This document shows positions 26,063 through 35,126 of a stretch of DNA of 64,000 nucleotides, one piece after another. A model generated the notes under the pieces. It was not told the DNA's origin and ran no database searches. It saw only the letters and a list, made by a program, of their open reading frames with translations. Numbering within the stretch: the first letter of the stretch is position 1; every line of letters starts with the position of its first letter. The stretch is from CAVRXZ01 sp963773035 (lineage in GTDB: Bacteria > Acidobacteriota > Vicinamibacteria > Vicinamibacterales > CAVVIG01). Where the stretch lies: positions 1 through 64,000 of the forward strand of contig CAVYZX010000005.1 of assembly GCA_963773035.1 (NCBI GenBank), read 5' to 3'. Position numbers and translations under genes: made by a program.

Positions 26063-26977
26063 TCAAGATTGGCTGGGGCGACACGGCTTCGGATCCCATT
26101 TGGAGTCGTTCGCTTCCTTCTTGAAATTCGAGCTCGTGATGAAGGTCTGCGTCAGATACGTCGGGTCTTCCACCACGGTGGTGACGACGAACCAGTCGCC
26201 GGCCTCCGGATGAGTGAAGCGGGCGAAGTGTTCGGTGATCGTGGCCTTGTCGCTGTAGGGGACGCCGTTGCGCCGCAGCCAACCCGGCAGCATGTTGGTC
26301 GTCACGACCATGAGCGATCCCCAGCGCGGCGGGCCGGCGCCCCGCTCCGGCGTGAGGCCCAGGCCGAACGCATCGAATCCGACGCCGCGCCGCCACTCGG
26401 CAACCGAATAACCCTGTAGCGTGCGTGCTCCTTTGTCCGAAGCTACCGCAGGTCCTGCCTGACCGCTGGGCGGCAGGAAGTGCAGCAGGCGCGTCTGCAC
26501 ACCGGCATCCGTCTCGATCTTCAGCGTCAGATCGTCCTGCCAGGAGATCTTCAGACGCCCTGGCATCCGCATGATCCCACCGACGCCATACGCGTCGCAC
26601 CGTCCATCCGTCGACGGATCCCACGCATTGGCCGCAGCCATGCCCGCAGGATTCAGCGGAATCGCCCCAAAGCCCGGTGGCATGCCGACACCCGTGCCGA
26701 TATCGCCCTTGGGGGGCGTCCTCATCCGGTATTCCCAATCCTCGGTGACCACCGACACCCACACGCCGCTCAGATCGACCGGCGCGCCAATCCGTCCCGT
26801 CGGCAGCGGCCCGGGTGGCGCCCCACGCCCGCCGCGACCACCCTGCGGTTGGGCAGCCGGCTGAGACGCGACCGACGGTGCCTGAGCCGACACCGACGGC
26901 AACAGCGTGCCGAAGCCGAGCGCCAGAGCCGCCGCGGCGATGATCGTACCGATCGGTCTGATGAGGCGCTCGCTCAC
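26063..26977 (-). CDS. Secreted SGVW-motif protein, paralogue A, unknown function
   Basis: A 304-residue exported protein. The start is GTG 26977, which overlaps the stop of the upstream hydrolase gene (GTGA). A longer open frame exists, but this one gives a signal peptide (SERLIRPIGTIIAAAALALG). After a Gly/Pro-rich linker come VDLSGVWVSVVTEDWEYRM and the C-terminal block GWLRRNGVPYSDKATITEHF, then VEDPTYLTQTF. The same blocks occur in the first gene of this operon, so the two are paralogues. Related proteins are common in Acidobacteriota but have no known function that I can name. Confidence 0.75.
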   Translation of the reverse strand: MSERLIRPIGTIIAAAALALGFGTLLPSVSAQAPSVASQPAAQPQGGRGGRGAPPGPLPTGRIGAPVDLSGVWVSVVTEDWEYRMRTPPKGDIGTGVGMPPGFGAIPLNPAGMAAANAWDPSTDGRCDAYGVGGIMRMPGRLKISWQDDLTLKIETDAGVQTRLLHFLPPSGQAGPAVASDKGARTLQGYSVAEWRRGVGFDAFGLGLTPERGAGPPRWGSLMVVTTNMLPGWLRRNGVPYSDKATITEHFARFTHPEAGDWFVVTTVVEDPTYLTQTFITSSNFKKEANDSKWDPKPCRPSQS

Positions 26978-28044
26978 TGGCCGCTTCCTTTCGTCTGCTT
27001 GTTCGGCACGGCTTTCGAACCCTTGGGCTGCGGCCGTGCCGCGTCCTGCGCCTCTTTCATCTCCTTGTAGATCACGTCGACGAATTGCACCGGTGTCCAG
27101 AAACCGTTTGGCGTGCCGTACCGCGGATCGAAATCGAGCGTCGGTTTGGCTGCGTGGACCTGCTCGAGCGTCATTCCGCGCCGCACGTATTCCTTGATGC
27201 GATCGCGCACGATGGTTGCCATGTCGCGGTACTCGATCACATCCTGCTTGTCGCACAGACGCCCGTGCCCCGGAATGATCATCGTCCCGCCTTCGTTCAC
27301 GTTGTTGAACACGGCCAGGTCGAGGATGGCGTTCAGCGCGTCGATGTAGCCGTCGATCGTCCCGCCGTGCGCCTCGTCGATGTATGGGTACATCACGGTC
27401 GTGAACAGGTCGCCGGTGGCAATCACGTCGCTGCGCCGGAAGAACACCAGGCTGTCGCCGTCGGTGTGGGCTTTCGGCTGGTGGAACATCTGCACCGCCT
27501 CGCCGTTGAAGCGCATCTCCCATTTCCGCACGGCGTACGTCTCGGTCGGCCACGCCGCGGCCGGCACTTGCGGCTCTCCTGGCTTGGGCATGCTCAGGCG
27601 AAGCAGGACGTTCTCGTGGGCGATGATCGCAGCCGTCGACGTCGCGGCGCCGCCGAGATCGCCGACGACGTTGCCGCCGGCGCGGGTCCGGCCGGCCTTG
27701 GCGATGGCTTCGTTGCCACCGATGTGATCCCCATGCATGTGGGTGTTGAAGACGTACCGAATCGGCTTGTCGCTGATGGACTTGATGGCATTCAGGATCT
27801 TCGTGCTGAGCGGCGCGAACTGCGTATCGACGACCAGCACGCCGTCGTCTCCGGCCATGACGGTCGTGTTGCCGCCGGCGCCGACCAGCATGTACACGCC
27901 GTCGCGGACGTGAATCACGTCTTCCTGCACGGCATCGAAGTTCTGCTGCTGCGCGAGGAGCGCCACGCCCACGCCGACTGCCATCGCCGAAGCGACGGCA
28001 AAAGCGCGAATCTTCTGTGATCGAACGTGCAAGCGCAGAAGCAT
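26974..28044 (-). CDS. Secreted metallo-beta-lactamase-fold hydrolase
   Basis: A 356-residue MBL-fold enzyme with an N-terminal hydrophobic segment (AFAVASAMAVGVGVALLA). The metal motif is THMHGDHIGG. Further ligands are likely His in FHQPKAHTDGD, Asp in DVIATGDLF and His in IIPGHGRLCD. The overall plan resembles quinoprotein-relay or SoxH-like MBL proteins. The substrate is unknown. It is the middle gene of a tight operon: one base after the upstream paralogue and a 4-base overlap with the downstream one. Confidence 0.88.
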   Translation of the reverse strand: MLLRLHVRSQKIRAFAVASAMAVGVGVALLAQQQNFDAVQEDVIHVRDGVYMLVGAGGNTTVMAGDDGVLVVDTQFAPLSTKILNAIKSISDKPIRYVFNTHMHGDHIGGNEAIAKAGRTRAGGNVVGDLGGAATSTAAIIAHENVLLRLSMPKPGEPQVPAAAWPTETYAVRKWEMRFNGEAVQMFHQPKAHTDGDSLVFFRRSDVIATGDLFTTVMYPYIDEAHGGTIDGYIDALNAILDLAVFNNVNEGGTMIIPGHGRLCDKQDVIEYRDMATIVRDRIKEYVRRGMTLEQVHAAKPTLDFDPRYGTPNGFWTPVQFVDVIYKEMKEAQDAARPQPKGSKAVPNKQTKGSGQ

Positions 28045-28045
28045 G

Positions 28046-28993
28046 TCAGCGACCTTTCTGCGCCGGTGCGGGGCGACTCCCCGATCCCTGGGAACCTTCA
28101 GCAGGCGGCGGTGGCAGGGGCGGCGGAACCGTCGCCTTCTCCATCACCTTCTGAAACTCGGGGTACATCGTCTCGGGCCCGCCCAGCACCGCAATCATCG
28201 GGAGGCGATGCCGTTGGGCGTACTCGGTCTGGAATGGATGCTCACCGGGCATGTAGGCGGGGATCGTCCCTTCCGGCCGATTGGCAATCTCGACGACGGG
28301 CTCGCAGACCCACAGCCACGTTTGCGCCGCCAGCTCGCGTGAGCTTCGAATGAAGTCCTGGCTCTTGACGAGCGGTTCGGCGAGGTACACGGGATCGATC
28401 AGCACGAACGTGTGCGTCATCAGGTCGCCGTAGCGCACGTAGTACTCGGTCATCTTCGCCTGATCGCTCATCGGCACGCCGTTTCGCCGGATCCAGCCCT
28501 GCTTCAGGTGCGTGGTCTCGACAACCAGCATGTCGCCTTCATAGCGGCCGGTCGAGAAACCCATCCAGGTGTGCGCCTCGTTCAGACCGGGATGGGGCCG
28601 GCCGTCCATGTAGATCGTGCGGGTTTGTTCGTAGGTGCTGTTGTAGTGCTTGATCGCAATCAGATCCTGCGTGACCGGGTGCCTTTCCTCCCAGACCCGG
28701 AGGTTGGTCGGGCCACGATAAATGTACGGGGAAACATGCACGCGGCATTGCTCTTCGGGCAAAGTGATGCGCGAGGGATCCCAGCTTTCGGCGAACCGCC
28801 GCGCGGATTCGTTGATGGGCAGCCCGACATAGTCCACGAGCTCGGGTCCCGGAATACGCTCGAGAAAGTCTTCCTGATATCGCGGCTGCCACACGCCCGA
28901 GAAGTCCGCTTGCGCCCAAGCCGGGCTGCTTGCGAACACGGCGAGAAGGGCCGTCGCCAGTACGACTACTGTCCGTCCATATGTCCAGTTCAT
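28046..28993 (-). CDS. Secreted SGVW-motif protein, paralogue B, unknown function
   Basis: A protein of about 315 residues. I chose ATG 28993 for its signal peptide (NWTYGRTVVVLATALLAVFA) and the GGAAG 6 bases upstream. The mature part has ADFSGVWQPRYQEDFLERI, LPEEQCRVHVSPYIYRGP, TIYMDGRPHPG, HTWMGFSTGRYEGDMLVVET and GWIRRNGVPMSDQAKMTEYY, then VLIDPVYLAEPLVKSQDF. The last blocks are shared with the third gene of the operon. It ends in a Pro-rich tail. The first gene of a three-gene operon, it probably works with the MBL hydrolase. Confidence 0.78.
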   Translation of the reverse strand: MNWTYGRTVVVLATALLAVFASSPAWAQADFSGVWQPRYQEDFLERIPGPELVDYVGLPINESARRFAESWDPSRITLPEEQCRVHVSPYIYRGPTNLRVWEERHPVTQDLIAIKHYNSTYEQTRTIYMDGRPHPGLNEAHTWMGFSTGRYEGDMLVVETTHLKQGWIRRNGVPMSDQAKMTEYYVRYGDLMTHTFVLIDPVYLAEPLVKSQDFIRSSRELAAQTWLWVCEPVVEIANRPEGTIPAYMPGEHPFQTEYAQRHRLPMIAVLGGPETMYPEFQKVMEKATVPPPLPPPPAEGSQGSGSRPAPAQKGR

Positions 28994-29151
28994 GTGATCT
29001 TCCATGCACCAGCTCCCAAGAGCCTCAGATACGTCACAGTGTAACGTTTTCAGGCGATGGCACTCCAATAACGTTTCGCTGGCAGGAAAGACTCGCCGTT
29101 TTTCCCTGGCTTTGCTGCCGCCCGGCCACGGCCTGTATGCTGTTCCGACCC

Positions 29152-30417
29152 ATGACCTCCTCTGATCACCCGACGACCAGCCTGGGTGAATTCGTCGCTC
29201 TGATGGCAACCCTGACGGCGCTTGTGTCGTTGTCGATCGACATGGTACTGCCGGCGCTCCCCGCGATTGGCGCCGCGCTCGGTGTCGAGCGGGCGAACGA
29301 CAATCAACTGGTCATTTCGCTGCTGTTCCTCGGCTTCGGTCTCGGCCAGCTTTTCTACGGTCCGCTGTCGGATGCGGCAGGCCGCAAGCCCGCGGCATAC
29401 GCCGGGCTCGCCCTCTTCACGGCTGGATGTCTGCTGGCGCTCCTGGCGAGAACCTTCCCGATGATGCTCGCCGGCCGGTTTCTCCAAGGCGTCGGCGTCG
29501 CAGGGCCGCGCACGATTACGCTCGCGCTGGTGAGAGACAGGTTCGAAGGCCGGGCGATGGCGCGGGTCATGTCGCTCATCATGGCCGTTTTCATCCTGGT
29601 CCCGGTCGTTGCACCGGCCATCGGGCAAGCGATCATCGGCGCGTCGGGATGGAAGATGATCTTCGGCGTCTATCTGGTAATGGCGGTGGTCGCCTTCGTC
29701 TGGTTCGGAGTGCGTCAGGAGGAAACGCTGCCGAGCAACCGGCGGATTCCGTTCTCGCTTGGACGGATGACGAGTGCCATGCGCGACGTCGTGACCAATC
29801 GACAGTCGATTGGCTATACGGTCGCCTCGGGATACGTGTTTGGCGCCTTTCTCGGGTACCTGACGTCTGCCCAGCAGATCCTTCAGGAGCAGTACGGCCT
29901 GGGCACGAGGTTTCCGTTGTACTTCGCGATGCTCGCGATCACGATCGGCGGCTCCTCGCTCCTCAACGCCAATCTCGTGGTCCGTTACGGCATGCGCGCG
30001 CTCTCGACCTGGTCTCTGCGAGGCATCTGCCTCGCGTCGGTCGCGTTCACCGCCGTCGCGAGCGCCGCTTCGGGCCATCCACCGCTCTGGATGCTCATGG
30101 CGTATCTCATGGTGTCGTTCTTCGGCATCGGCCTCCTCTTCGGAAATCTCAATGCACTCGCGATGCAGCCGCTCGGTCGTATCGCCGGCACCGGCGCGTC
30201 GGTGGTTGGTGGGACCTCCATGCTCATCTCGCTGGCGCTTGGAACGCTGATCGGTCAGAGCTACAACGGCACCGTGCTGCCTTTGGTCGTCGGTTTTGCC
30301 GTTCTGAGCGCGTGTTCCTTAGTTTCGGCCTGGTGGGCGGAAATGGGAACACCCGCGGACCAGGCTGCCTCAGTAGCGGACACCGACATCGAGACCACGA
30401 CGGGCGGGATCGGCTGA
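29152..30417 (+). CDS. Bcr/CflA-type multidrug efflux MFS transporter
   Basis: A protein of about 421 residues with 12 predicted helices. Hallmarks are LTALVSLSIDMVLPALPAIG (helix 1, DHA1 type), GQLFYGPLSDAAGRKPA (MFS motif A), GRFLQGVGVAGPRTIT and ALVRDRFEGRAMARVMSL. These are classic for the Bcr/CflA drug-resistance subfamily. ATG 29152 starts just before the first helix; ATG 29137 is possible. It is divergent from the SGVW operon, with a 158-bp gap holding two TAACGTTT repeats (29040 and 29071 regions). Substrates cannot be predicted. Confidence 0.88.
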   Translation: MTSSDHPTTSLGEFVALMATLTALVSLSIDMVLPALPAIGAALGVERANDNQLVISLLFLGFGLGQLFYGPLSDAAGRKPAAYAGLALFTAGCLLALLARTFPMMLAGRFLQGVGVAGPRTITLALVRDRFEGRAMARVMSLIMAVFILVPVVAPAIGQAIIGASGWKMIFGVYLVMAVVAFVWFGVRQEETLPSNRRIPFSLGRMTSAMRDVVTNRQSIGYTVASGYVFGAFLGYLTSAQQILQEQYGLGTRFPLYFAMLAITIGGSSLLNANLVVRYGMRALSTWSLRGICLASVAFTAVASAASGHPPLWMLMAYLMVSFFGIGLLFGNLNALAMQPLGRIAGTGASVVGGTSMLISLALGTLIGQSYNGTVLPLVVGFAVLSACSLVSAWWAEMGTPADQAASVADTDIETTTGGIG

Positions 30418-30497
30418 AGACTTCGCATCGGACCCCATGTGAGGCCGATGCTATACTCCGAGCCCGAACGCGAGCGGCGACGCGCGAGGAGTTGTAG

Positions 30498-31166
30498 ATG
30501 CCTACCCGTCGACAGTTCATGCGAGACGCCATCGTGACGTCGATGATGGCAGTCGGTTCCACCGCTCCTCCTGGTTTGCTCGCCCGTTGGACGCGCACTT
30601 CAGAAGAGGAATCGCGCAACGGCAGTGGCGACGACCCATACCAATTCTTCAGGGTTCTCTTCGACAACACATCGGCCGAAGGTGCGGCGTTCGGAGCCAA
30701 AGCCGCAGCACGTGGAGCGGCCACGCGAGCCGTCGGCATCGATCTCGGCAGCCTCTGGATGCACGAGATCGAGCCGCAGTGGAAGAATCGCCCGGCTGCC
30801 CTCGCCGGTTTGACGAGCGGACCGCATCTCTTCTGTCTCGAGTTGCTGGCCCGCGACTACGGGATGGGACTCGTGTATCGCGTGCAACACGAGATCGGCA
30901 CGAGCGACCATTGCCGTCACATCATCACCGGACCGGCAGTTCTGTCCTCCTGGACGAATCAGCTGACGGTGAGCGGACGCGATTGGCCCCGACGGGCCGC
31001 CGCCCTGGCCATGGACTGCCCGAGCGCTGTGGGTCCATGCAGAGACCTCGACCTCGTCGATCTGGCGAGTAGCTCCGCTTTCGGTGAGCGCTCGCTGTTC
31101 TCCTGGGTGATTGCGCCGGCTGATGGAGCACCTTTCCATGCCCAAGCCACCTCCTGGAATCGCTGA
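30498..31166 (+). CDS. Tat-signal protein, unknown, first gene of flavoprotein operon
   Basis: A 222-residue protein with a twin-arginine-type N-terminus (PTRRQFMRDAIVTSMMAVGS). GAGGAG lies 6 bases before the ATG. The rest has no domain I recognise. Visible blocks are DDPYQFFRVLFDNTSAEG, HLFCLELLARDYGMGLVYR, TSDHCRHIITGPAVLSSWTN and FSWVIAPADGAPFH. The 3' end overlaps the flavoprotein gene by 29 bases. Context suggests a periplasmic accessory of the oxidation pathway encoded downstream. Confidence 0.7.
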   Translation: MPTRRQFMRDAIVTSMMAVGSTAPPGLLARWTRTSEEESRNGSGDDPYQFFRVLFDNTSAEGAAFGAKAAARGAATRAVGIDLGSLWMHEIEPQWKNRPAALAGLTSGPHLFCLELLARDYGMGLVYRVQHEIGTSDHCRHIITGPAVLSSWTNQLTVSGRDWPRRAAALAMDCPSAVGPCRDLDLVDLASSSAFGERSLFSWVIAPADGAPFHAQATSWNR

Positions 31167-32769
31167 CCGAGACTTTCAGACCGCGCTCCGGCGCATCGGC
31201 GACATTGTCGGTCGCGAGTGGGTCTTCAGCAGTGACGAGGACGTGGCGCTGTACCGCGACGCGTACTCGCCGCTGTGGGGCGAAGAGGGCGAGCGATCCG
31301 CGTCGGCCGCGATTGCGCCGATCTCCGTCGAAGAGATCCAGGGGGTCGTGAAGATCGCCAACGAGTACCGGCTGCCCCTCTATCCCATTTCAACCGGCAA
31401 GAACCTGACGTATGGCGGATCTGCACCTGTCTATTCGGGCAGCGTTGTCCTCGACCTCAAGCGCATGAACCGGATCCTCGACGTCAACGAGCGGGACCAG
31501 ACGTGCCTCGTCGAACCCGGAGTCAGCTACTTCGATCTCTATCGTCATCTTCGCCAGAACAAGATTCGCCTCTGGATCGACACGGCCGATCCCGGTTGGG
31601 GCGGGCTGATCGGCAACGCGCTCGATCGCGGCGCCGGCTACACGAGCGCGGATTTCCGCGACCACTTCGACGCCCACTGCGGCATGGAAGTGGTCCTCGG
31701 CACCGGCGAGATCGTCCGCACCGGCATGGGCGCCAACCCGAAAGCCAAGACGTGGCAGCTCTTCAAGTACGGCATGGGGCCCTGGGTCGACGGCATCTTC
31801 TCGCAGTCGAATTTCGGCATCGTGACGAAGATGGGCTTCTGGCTGATGGAGGAGCCCGAGGCGGCGCTCGTCGTGAGCGTCACGGCGCCGAGACGCGGCG
31901 ACATCGTGCCGCTGCTGAACATCCTGACGAGCCTGATGAACGCGCATACGATCCCGTCCCAGGCTCAGGTCATCAGCCCGCTCATGAGCGGGCCGGTGCT
32001 GAATCCCGTCATCAGCGGCTCGCCGGATCCCGAGCTGGTGAGGCTCAGGGTCGCCGGGGCGTCAGCAAGTGATCAGGACTGGGCGCGATATGCCGACCGG
32101 AACCCCGCGCCCTTCTGGCTGGCGTCGTTTTCGTTCTACGGCCCGCCGAAGATCATCGCGGCGTCGTGGGAGCATACGAAGGATCGCCTGTCGTCCGCGA
32201 TTCCGGGCGTGCAATTCATGGAGACGGGCTCGCACAGGTTCCCGCTGAGTGACGAGCAGGCGGAAGCGGCGGCCGACAAGACCCGGCTGGGGATTCCTTC
32301 GCTCAACCTGTTCGGCTCGCGAACCTCGCCGACCGCAAGGCCGAGCGAGGGCCATTTGGACTTCTCGCCCATCATCGCGCCCCGGGGCGAAGAGCTGCTT
32401 GCGATCAGCGACACGACGGCGAAGATCTACGTCGAGTTGAACATGCCGTTGCCATTCGTCGCCGGCTTCTTGTTCCATCCTCGCGCCATGATGGCGTTCC
32501 AGTCCGTGGCGACGTTCCGGAACGCGGCTGACAACCGCCGCTCGCGCACCCTGTATGAGCGTCTTCTCGCGGCATGCGCCGAGCGCGGCTGGAATGTTTA
32601 CCGAGCGCACGCACACTTTCAGCAGAATGCCATCCGGACGTACGACTTCAACAACGGTGCCCTTCATCGGCTGCACGAAACGCTCAAGGATGCGATCGAT
32701 CCGAACGGGATCGTTTCGGCGGGTCGCTACGACATCTGGCCGAAACACCTGCGGGAAAGGCGAGGATGA
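31138..32769 (+). CDS. FAD-linked oxidase, 4-cresol dehydrogenase / vanillyl-alcohol oxidase type flavoprotein
   Basis: A 543-residue flavoenzyme. ATG 31138 has GGAG 9 bases upstream; in-frame ATGs at 31111 and 31123 are less likely. The FAD-binding (PCMH) half includes YPISTGKNLTYGGSAPVYSG, VLDLKRMNRILDVN, CLVEPGVSYFDLYRHL, GGLIGNALDRGAGYT and SQSNFGIVTKMGFWLM. The C-terminal half has the p-cresol methylhydroxylase/VAO substrate lobe, ending AHAHFQQNAIRTYDFNNGAL and IDPNGIVSAGRYDIWPK. Such enzymes hydroxylate or oxidise para-alkylphenols, eugenol or vanillyl alcohol. A cytochrome c gene overlaps its stop (ATGA), which supports a dehydrogenase, not an oxidase. Confidence 0.85.
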   Translation: MPKPPPGIADRDFQTALRRIGDIVGREWVFSSDEDVALYRDAYSPLWGEEGERSASAAIAPISVEEIQGVVKIANEYRLPLYPISTGKNLTYGGSAPVYSGSVVLDLKRMNRILDVNERDQTCLVEPGVSYFDLYRHLRQNKIRLWIDTADPGWGGLIGNALDRGAGYTSADFRDHFDAHCGMEVVLGTGEIVRTGMGANPKAKTWQLFKYGMGPWVDGIFSQSNFGIVTKMGFWLMEEPEAALVVSVTAPRRGDIVPLLNILTSLMNAHTIPSQAQVISPLMSGPVLNPVISGSPDPELVRLRVAGASASDQDWARYADRNPAPFWLASFSFYGPPKIIAASWEHTKDRLSSAIPGVQFMETGSHRFPLSDEQAEAAADKTRLGIPSLNLFGSRTSPTARPSEGHLDFSPIIAPRGEELLAISDTTAKIYVELNMPLPFVAGFLFHPRAMMAFQSVATFRNAADNRRSRTLYERLLAACAERGWNVYRAHAHFQQNAIRTYDFNNGALHRLHETLKDAIDPNGIVSAGRYDIWPKHLRERRG

Positions 32770-33161
32770 GGACTCTTCTCGTGTTGACACTGTCGATTGC
32801 CGCATTCAGCGCCAGCGCACTCGCTCAAGGCTCGACTGCTCAACCGGCCGCGTGGAGCCGAACGCTCGCAGGACCTCAGGATCGCGGCACAGCCGCCGAA
32901 CGCGGCGCCGCCGTGTTCAACAACTGGTGCAGCGCGTGCCACGGTAAGGACCCGAGGAATGCGCCGGGCACGGCGTCGCTGCAGTTCAAGTACCAAGGCC
33001 GGACGCCCGCGGCGCTCGAAGACCGGCGGGACCTCACTCCTCAGGCGATCCGGCTTTTCGTGCGGCAGGGCGTGGCGACGATGCCCTTCTCGCGCAAGAC
33101 GGAAGTCAGCGACGCGGACCTCGAAGCGCTGACGGCATACCTCACGCAGCCGAAACCGTAA
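32766..33161 (+). CDS. Cytochrome c partner of the flavoprotein
   Basis: A 131-residue exported class I cytochrome. The ATG at 32766 overlaps the flavoprotein stop and begins the signal peptide (MRTLLVLTLSIAAFSASALA). The haem site is CSACHGKDPRNAPG, and the probable axial Met is in RQGVATMPFSRKTEVSDAD. By analogy with the cytochrome subunit of p-cresol methylhydroxylase (PchC), it should accept electrons from the flavoprotein in the periplasm. The partner relation is inferred from the overlap and family precedent. Confidence 0.88.
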   Translation: MRTLLVLTLSIAAFSASALAQGSTAQPAAWSRTLAGPQDRGTAAERGAAVFNNWCSACHGKDPRNAPGTASLQFKYQGRTPAALEDRRDLTPQAIRLFVRQGVATMPFSRKTEVSDADLEALTAYLTQPKP

Positions 33162-33195
33162 GAGCCACCGGGCGCAAAGTCGGATCCCGACGGCA

Positions 33196-34710
33196 GTGGG
33201 CAATATCGCTCGCCTCCTCGTTCGCTCCGCAGAACGTCATCCCTTCCGACCGGCTTTGGCCCACGGGCCGCGAATCATTGCCGACTACGCCACCCTCGCG
33301 CGCCGTGTTGCCTCGATCGCCGGTGCCCTACGCCATCATTTCGGGCTCGTCGAAGGCGAACGGGTCGCGCTGTTCATGGCGAATTGCCCGCAGTACGTCG
33401 AGCTGCTCTTTGCGTGCTGGCACGCGGGTCTGGTTGCGGTGCCGATCAACGCCAAGTTGCACCCCAAGGAGCTCAGGTTCATCCTCGAAAATGCGGGCGC
33501 GCGCCTCTGTTGCGTGACCGCCGAATACGAGGCTCACGCAATGTCGGCAGCGCCGCGAGACCTGCTCGAAATCATCAATGTCGGAACGGCCCCGTACGAG
33601 CTCCTCGTTGCATCCGCCAGTCTAGGAATGGCCGAGACAGCGGCTGACGAGGTCGCCTGGCTGTTCTACACGAGCGGAACCACCGGCCGCCCAAAAGGGG
33701 TGATGATCACGCATCGCAACCTGCTGGCGCTGACCCTGAATTACCTCGCCGACCTCGACACAATCAGCGAGCACGACAGCATCGTTCACGCGGCGCCGAT
33801 GTCTCACGGTTCAGGTCTCTACGTACCGCCGCATGTGGCTCGAGCCGCGCTCAACGTCGCTCCCGAATCCGGCGGATTCGATCCCGAAGAAGTTCATCGG
33901 CTGCTGGACGCGCACAGCGGCGTGACGATGTTCCTCGCACCGACCATGGTGAAGCGACTCGTGGACTGCCCCACCGAGCCGAACGTGCGCCATCTCAAGA
34001 CGATCGTCTATGGTGGCGGACCCATGTACGTCGAGCAATGCAAGCGCGCCATCGCACGCTACGGCCACAAGCTGGCGCAGATTTACGGCCAGGGCGAGGC
34101 GCCGATGTCGATCACGGTGATGAACAAGGCGGTCCACGCCCTCGCGTCCCACCCGCGCTACGACCAGCGGCTGGCGTCGGTCGGGCAATCGTTCACGGGG
34201 GTTGAGGTTCGGATCGCCGACGAAGCCGATCAGACGGTGGCAGCCGGACACGCCGGCGAGATCCTCGTCAAGGGCGACGTCGTCATGCGCGGATACTGGC
34301 AGAACGACCAAGCGACAGCCGAGACCCTTCGAGAAGGCTGGCTGCACACCGGCGACGTGGGTACGCAGGACGAAGAAGGGTTCGTCACCCTCAAGGACCG
34401 CAGCAAGGACGTCATCATCTCGGGCGGATCCAACATCTATCCGCGAGAAGTCGAAGAAGTGCTGCTGCGGCATCCCCTGGTTGCCGAGGCGTCGGTCGTG
34501 GGCGTGCCCGACGCCGAGTGGGGCGAGCAGGTCGTGGCGTTCGTCGTGACCGATCAAGGACGCGATGTGACAGTCGACGAACTAGATCGGCTCTGCCTCG
34601 ACAATATCGCGCGCTTCAAACGACCGCGGCGATACGAGTTCGTGGACGCGCTCCCCAAGACGATGACGGGCAAGGTCTTGAAGACGGAGCTTCGCACGCG
34701 ACTACTCTAG
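33196..34710 (+). CDS. Acyl/aryl-CoA ligase (AMP-binding family)
   Basis: A 504-residue ANL-superfamily ligase starting at GTG 33196. Core motifs are A3 (LFYTSGTTGRPKGVMITHRN, residues ~155-174), the A5 region YGQGEAPMSI in place of the usual YGxTE, A7 GWLHTGDVGTQDEEG, A8 KDRSKDVIISGGSNIYPREV, and the catalytic Lys in KTMTGKVLKTE. It activates a carboxylate through an acyl-AMP to an acyl-CoA. Its place 34 bases after the cytochrome gene suggests an aromatic or phenylpropanoid acid made by the flavoprotein pathway. The substrate is inference. Confidence 0.88.
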   Translation: MGNIARLLVRSAERHPFRPALAHGPRIIADYATLARRVASIAGALRHHFGLVEGERVALFMANCPQYVELLFACWHAGLVAVPINAKLHPKELRFILENAGARLCCVTAEYEAHAMSAAPRDLLEIINVGTAPYELLVASASLGMAETAADEVAWLFYTSGTTGRPKGVMITHRNLLALTLNYLADLDTISEHDSIVHAAPMSHGSGLYVPPHVARAALNVAPESGGFDPEEVHRLLDAHSGVTMFLAPTMVKRLVDCPTEPNVRHLKTIVYGGGPMYVEQCKRAIARYGHKLAQIYGQGEAPMSITVMNKAVHALASHPRYDQRLASVGQSFTGVEVRIADEADQTVAAGHAGEILVKGDVVMRGYWQNDQATAETLREGWLHTGDVGTQDEEGFVTLKDRSKDVIISGGSNIYPREVEEVLLRHPLVAEASVVGVPDAEWGEQVVAFVVTDQGRDVTVDELDRLCLDNIARFKRPRRYEFVDALPKTMTGKVLKTELRTRLL

Positions 34711-34828
34711 TTGACCGAACCCGGTGGTAAATGGACCACGACCTTCAACCAGAGACCGCGGAGGCCTCGGAAATCATTGGATGCATTATTTCCGTTTTCA
34801 CTTCAGTACAGTGTCGAGCGCTTGTCCG

Positions 34829-35011
34829 CCACGAAGGCACGAAGCCCACGAAAAATCACGAAGAAGAACGTTCGCAGGAATGCAGTTTCGCCACAGAGTC
34901 ACAAAGTCACCGAGAAAACGCAGGTGTGAGAGCGCTCGACGCGACCGGCCCTGTGACTCAGTGACTCCGTGGCACAACATTCGTGACCTTCTTGTCTTCG
35001 CGCCTTCGCGG
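34829..35011. repeat. Nested CACGAAG / CACAGAG inverted repeats in convergent gap
   Basis: The 34711-35126 gap has no gene I can support. It holds a nested palindrome. Outer arms 34829-34844 and 34996-35011 are of the CCACGAAGGCACGAAG type, with 14 of 16 matching. Inner arms 34890-34910 and 34953-34973 match at 18 of 21. Further degenerate units (CGCGGAGGC near 34757, CTCTGCGCACACCGCG near 35065) surround it. It lies between convergent genes and may terminate both. Same repeat style as 4295, 13976 and 55601. Confidence 0.75.
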
Positions 35012-35126
35012 TTTCGGGGCCTTCGTTTTTCGTCTTCTGGTCCATCTGAAAACGTGCCAGCACTCTGCGCACACCGCGTGCTCCGCGTTGAGTGTCCCGT
35101 CGTTCTGATTCAGCCGACACACATCA

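Noticed and set aside
34829..35011. Spaced repeats that might be a CRISPR array
   Set aside because: The units are inverted, of unequal spacing and very short. No regular spacers and no cas genes.
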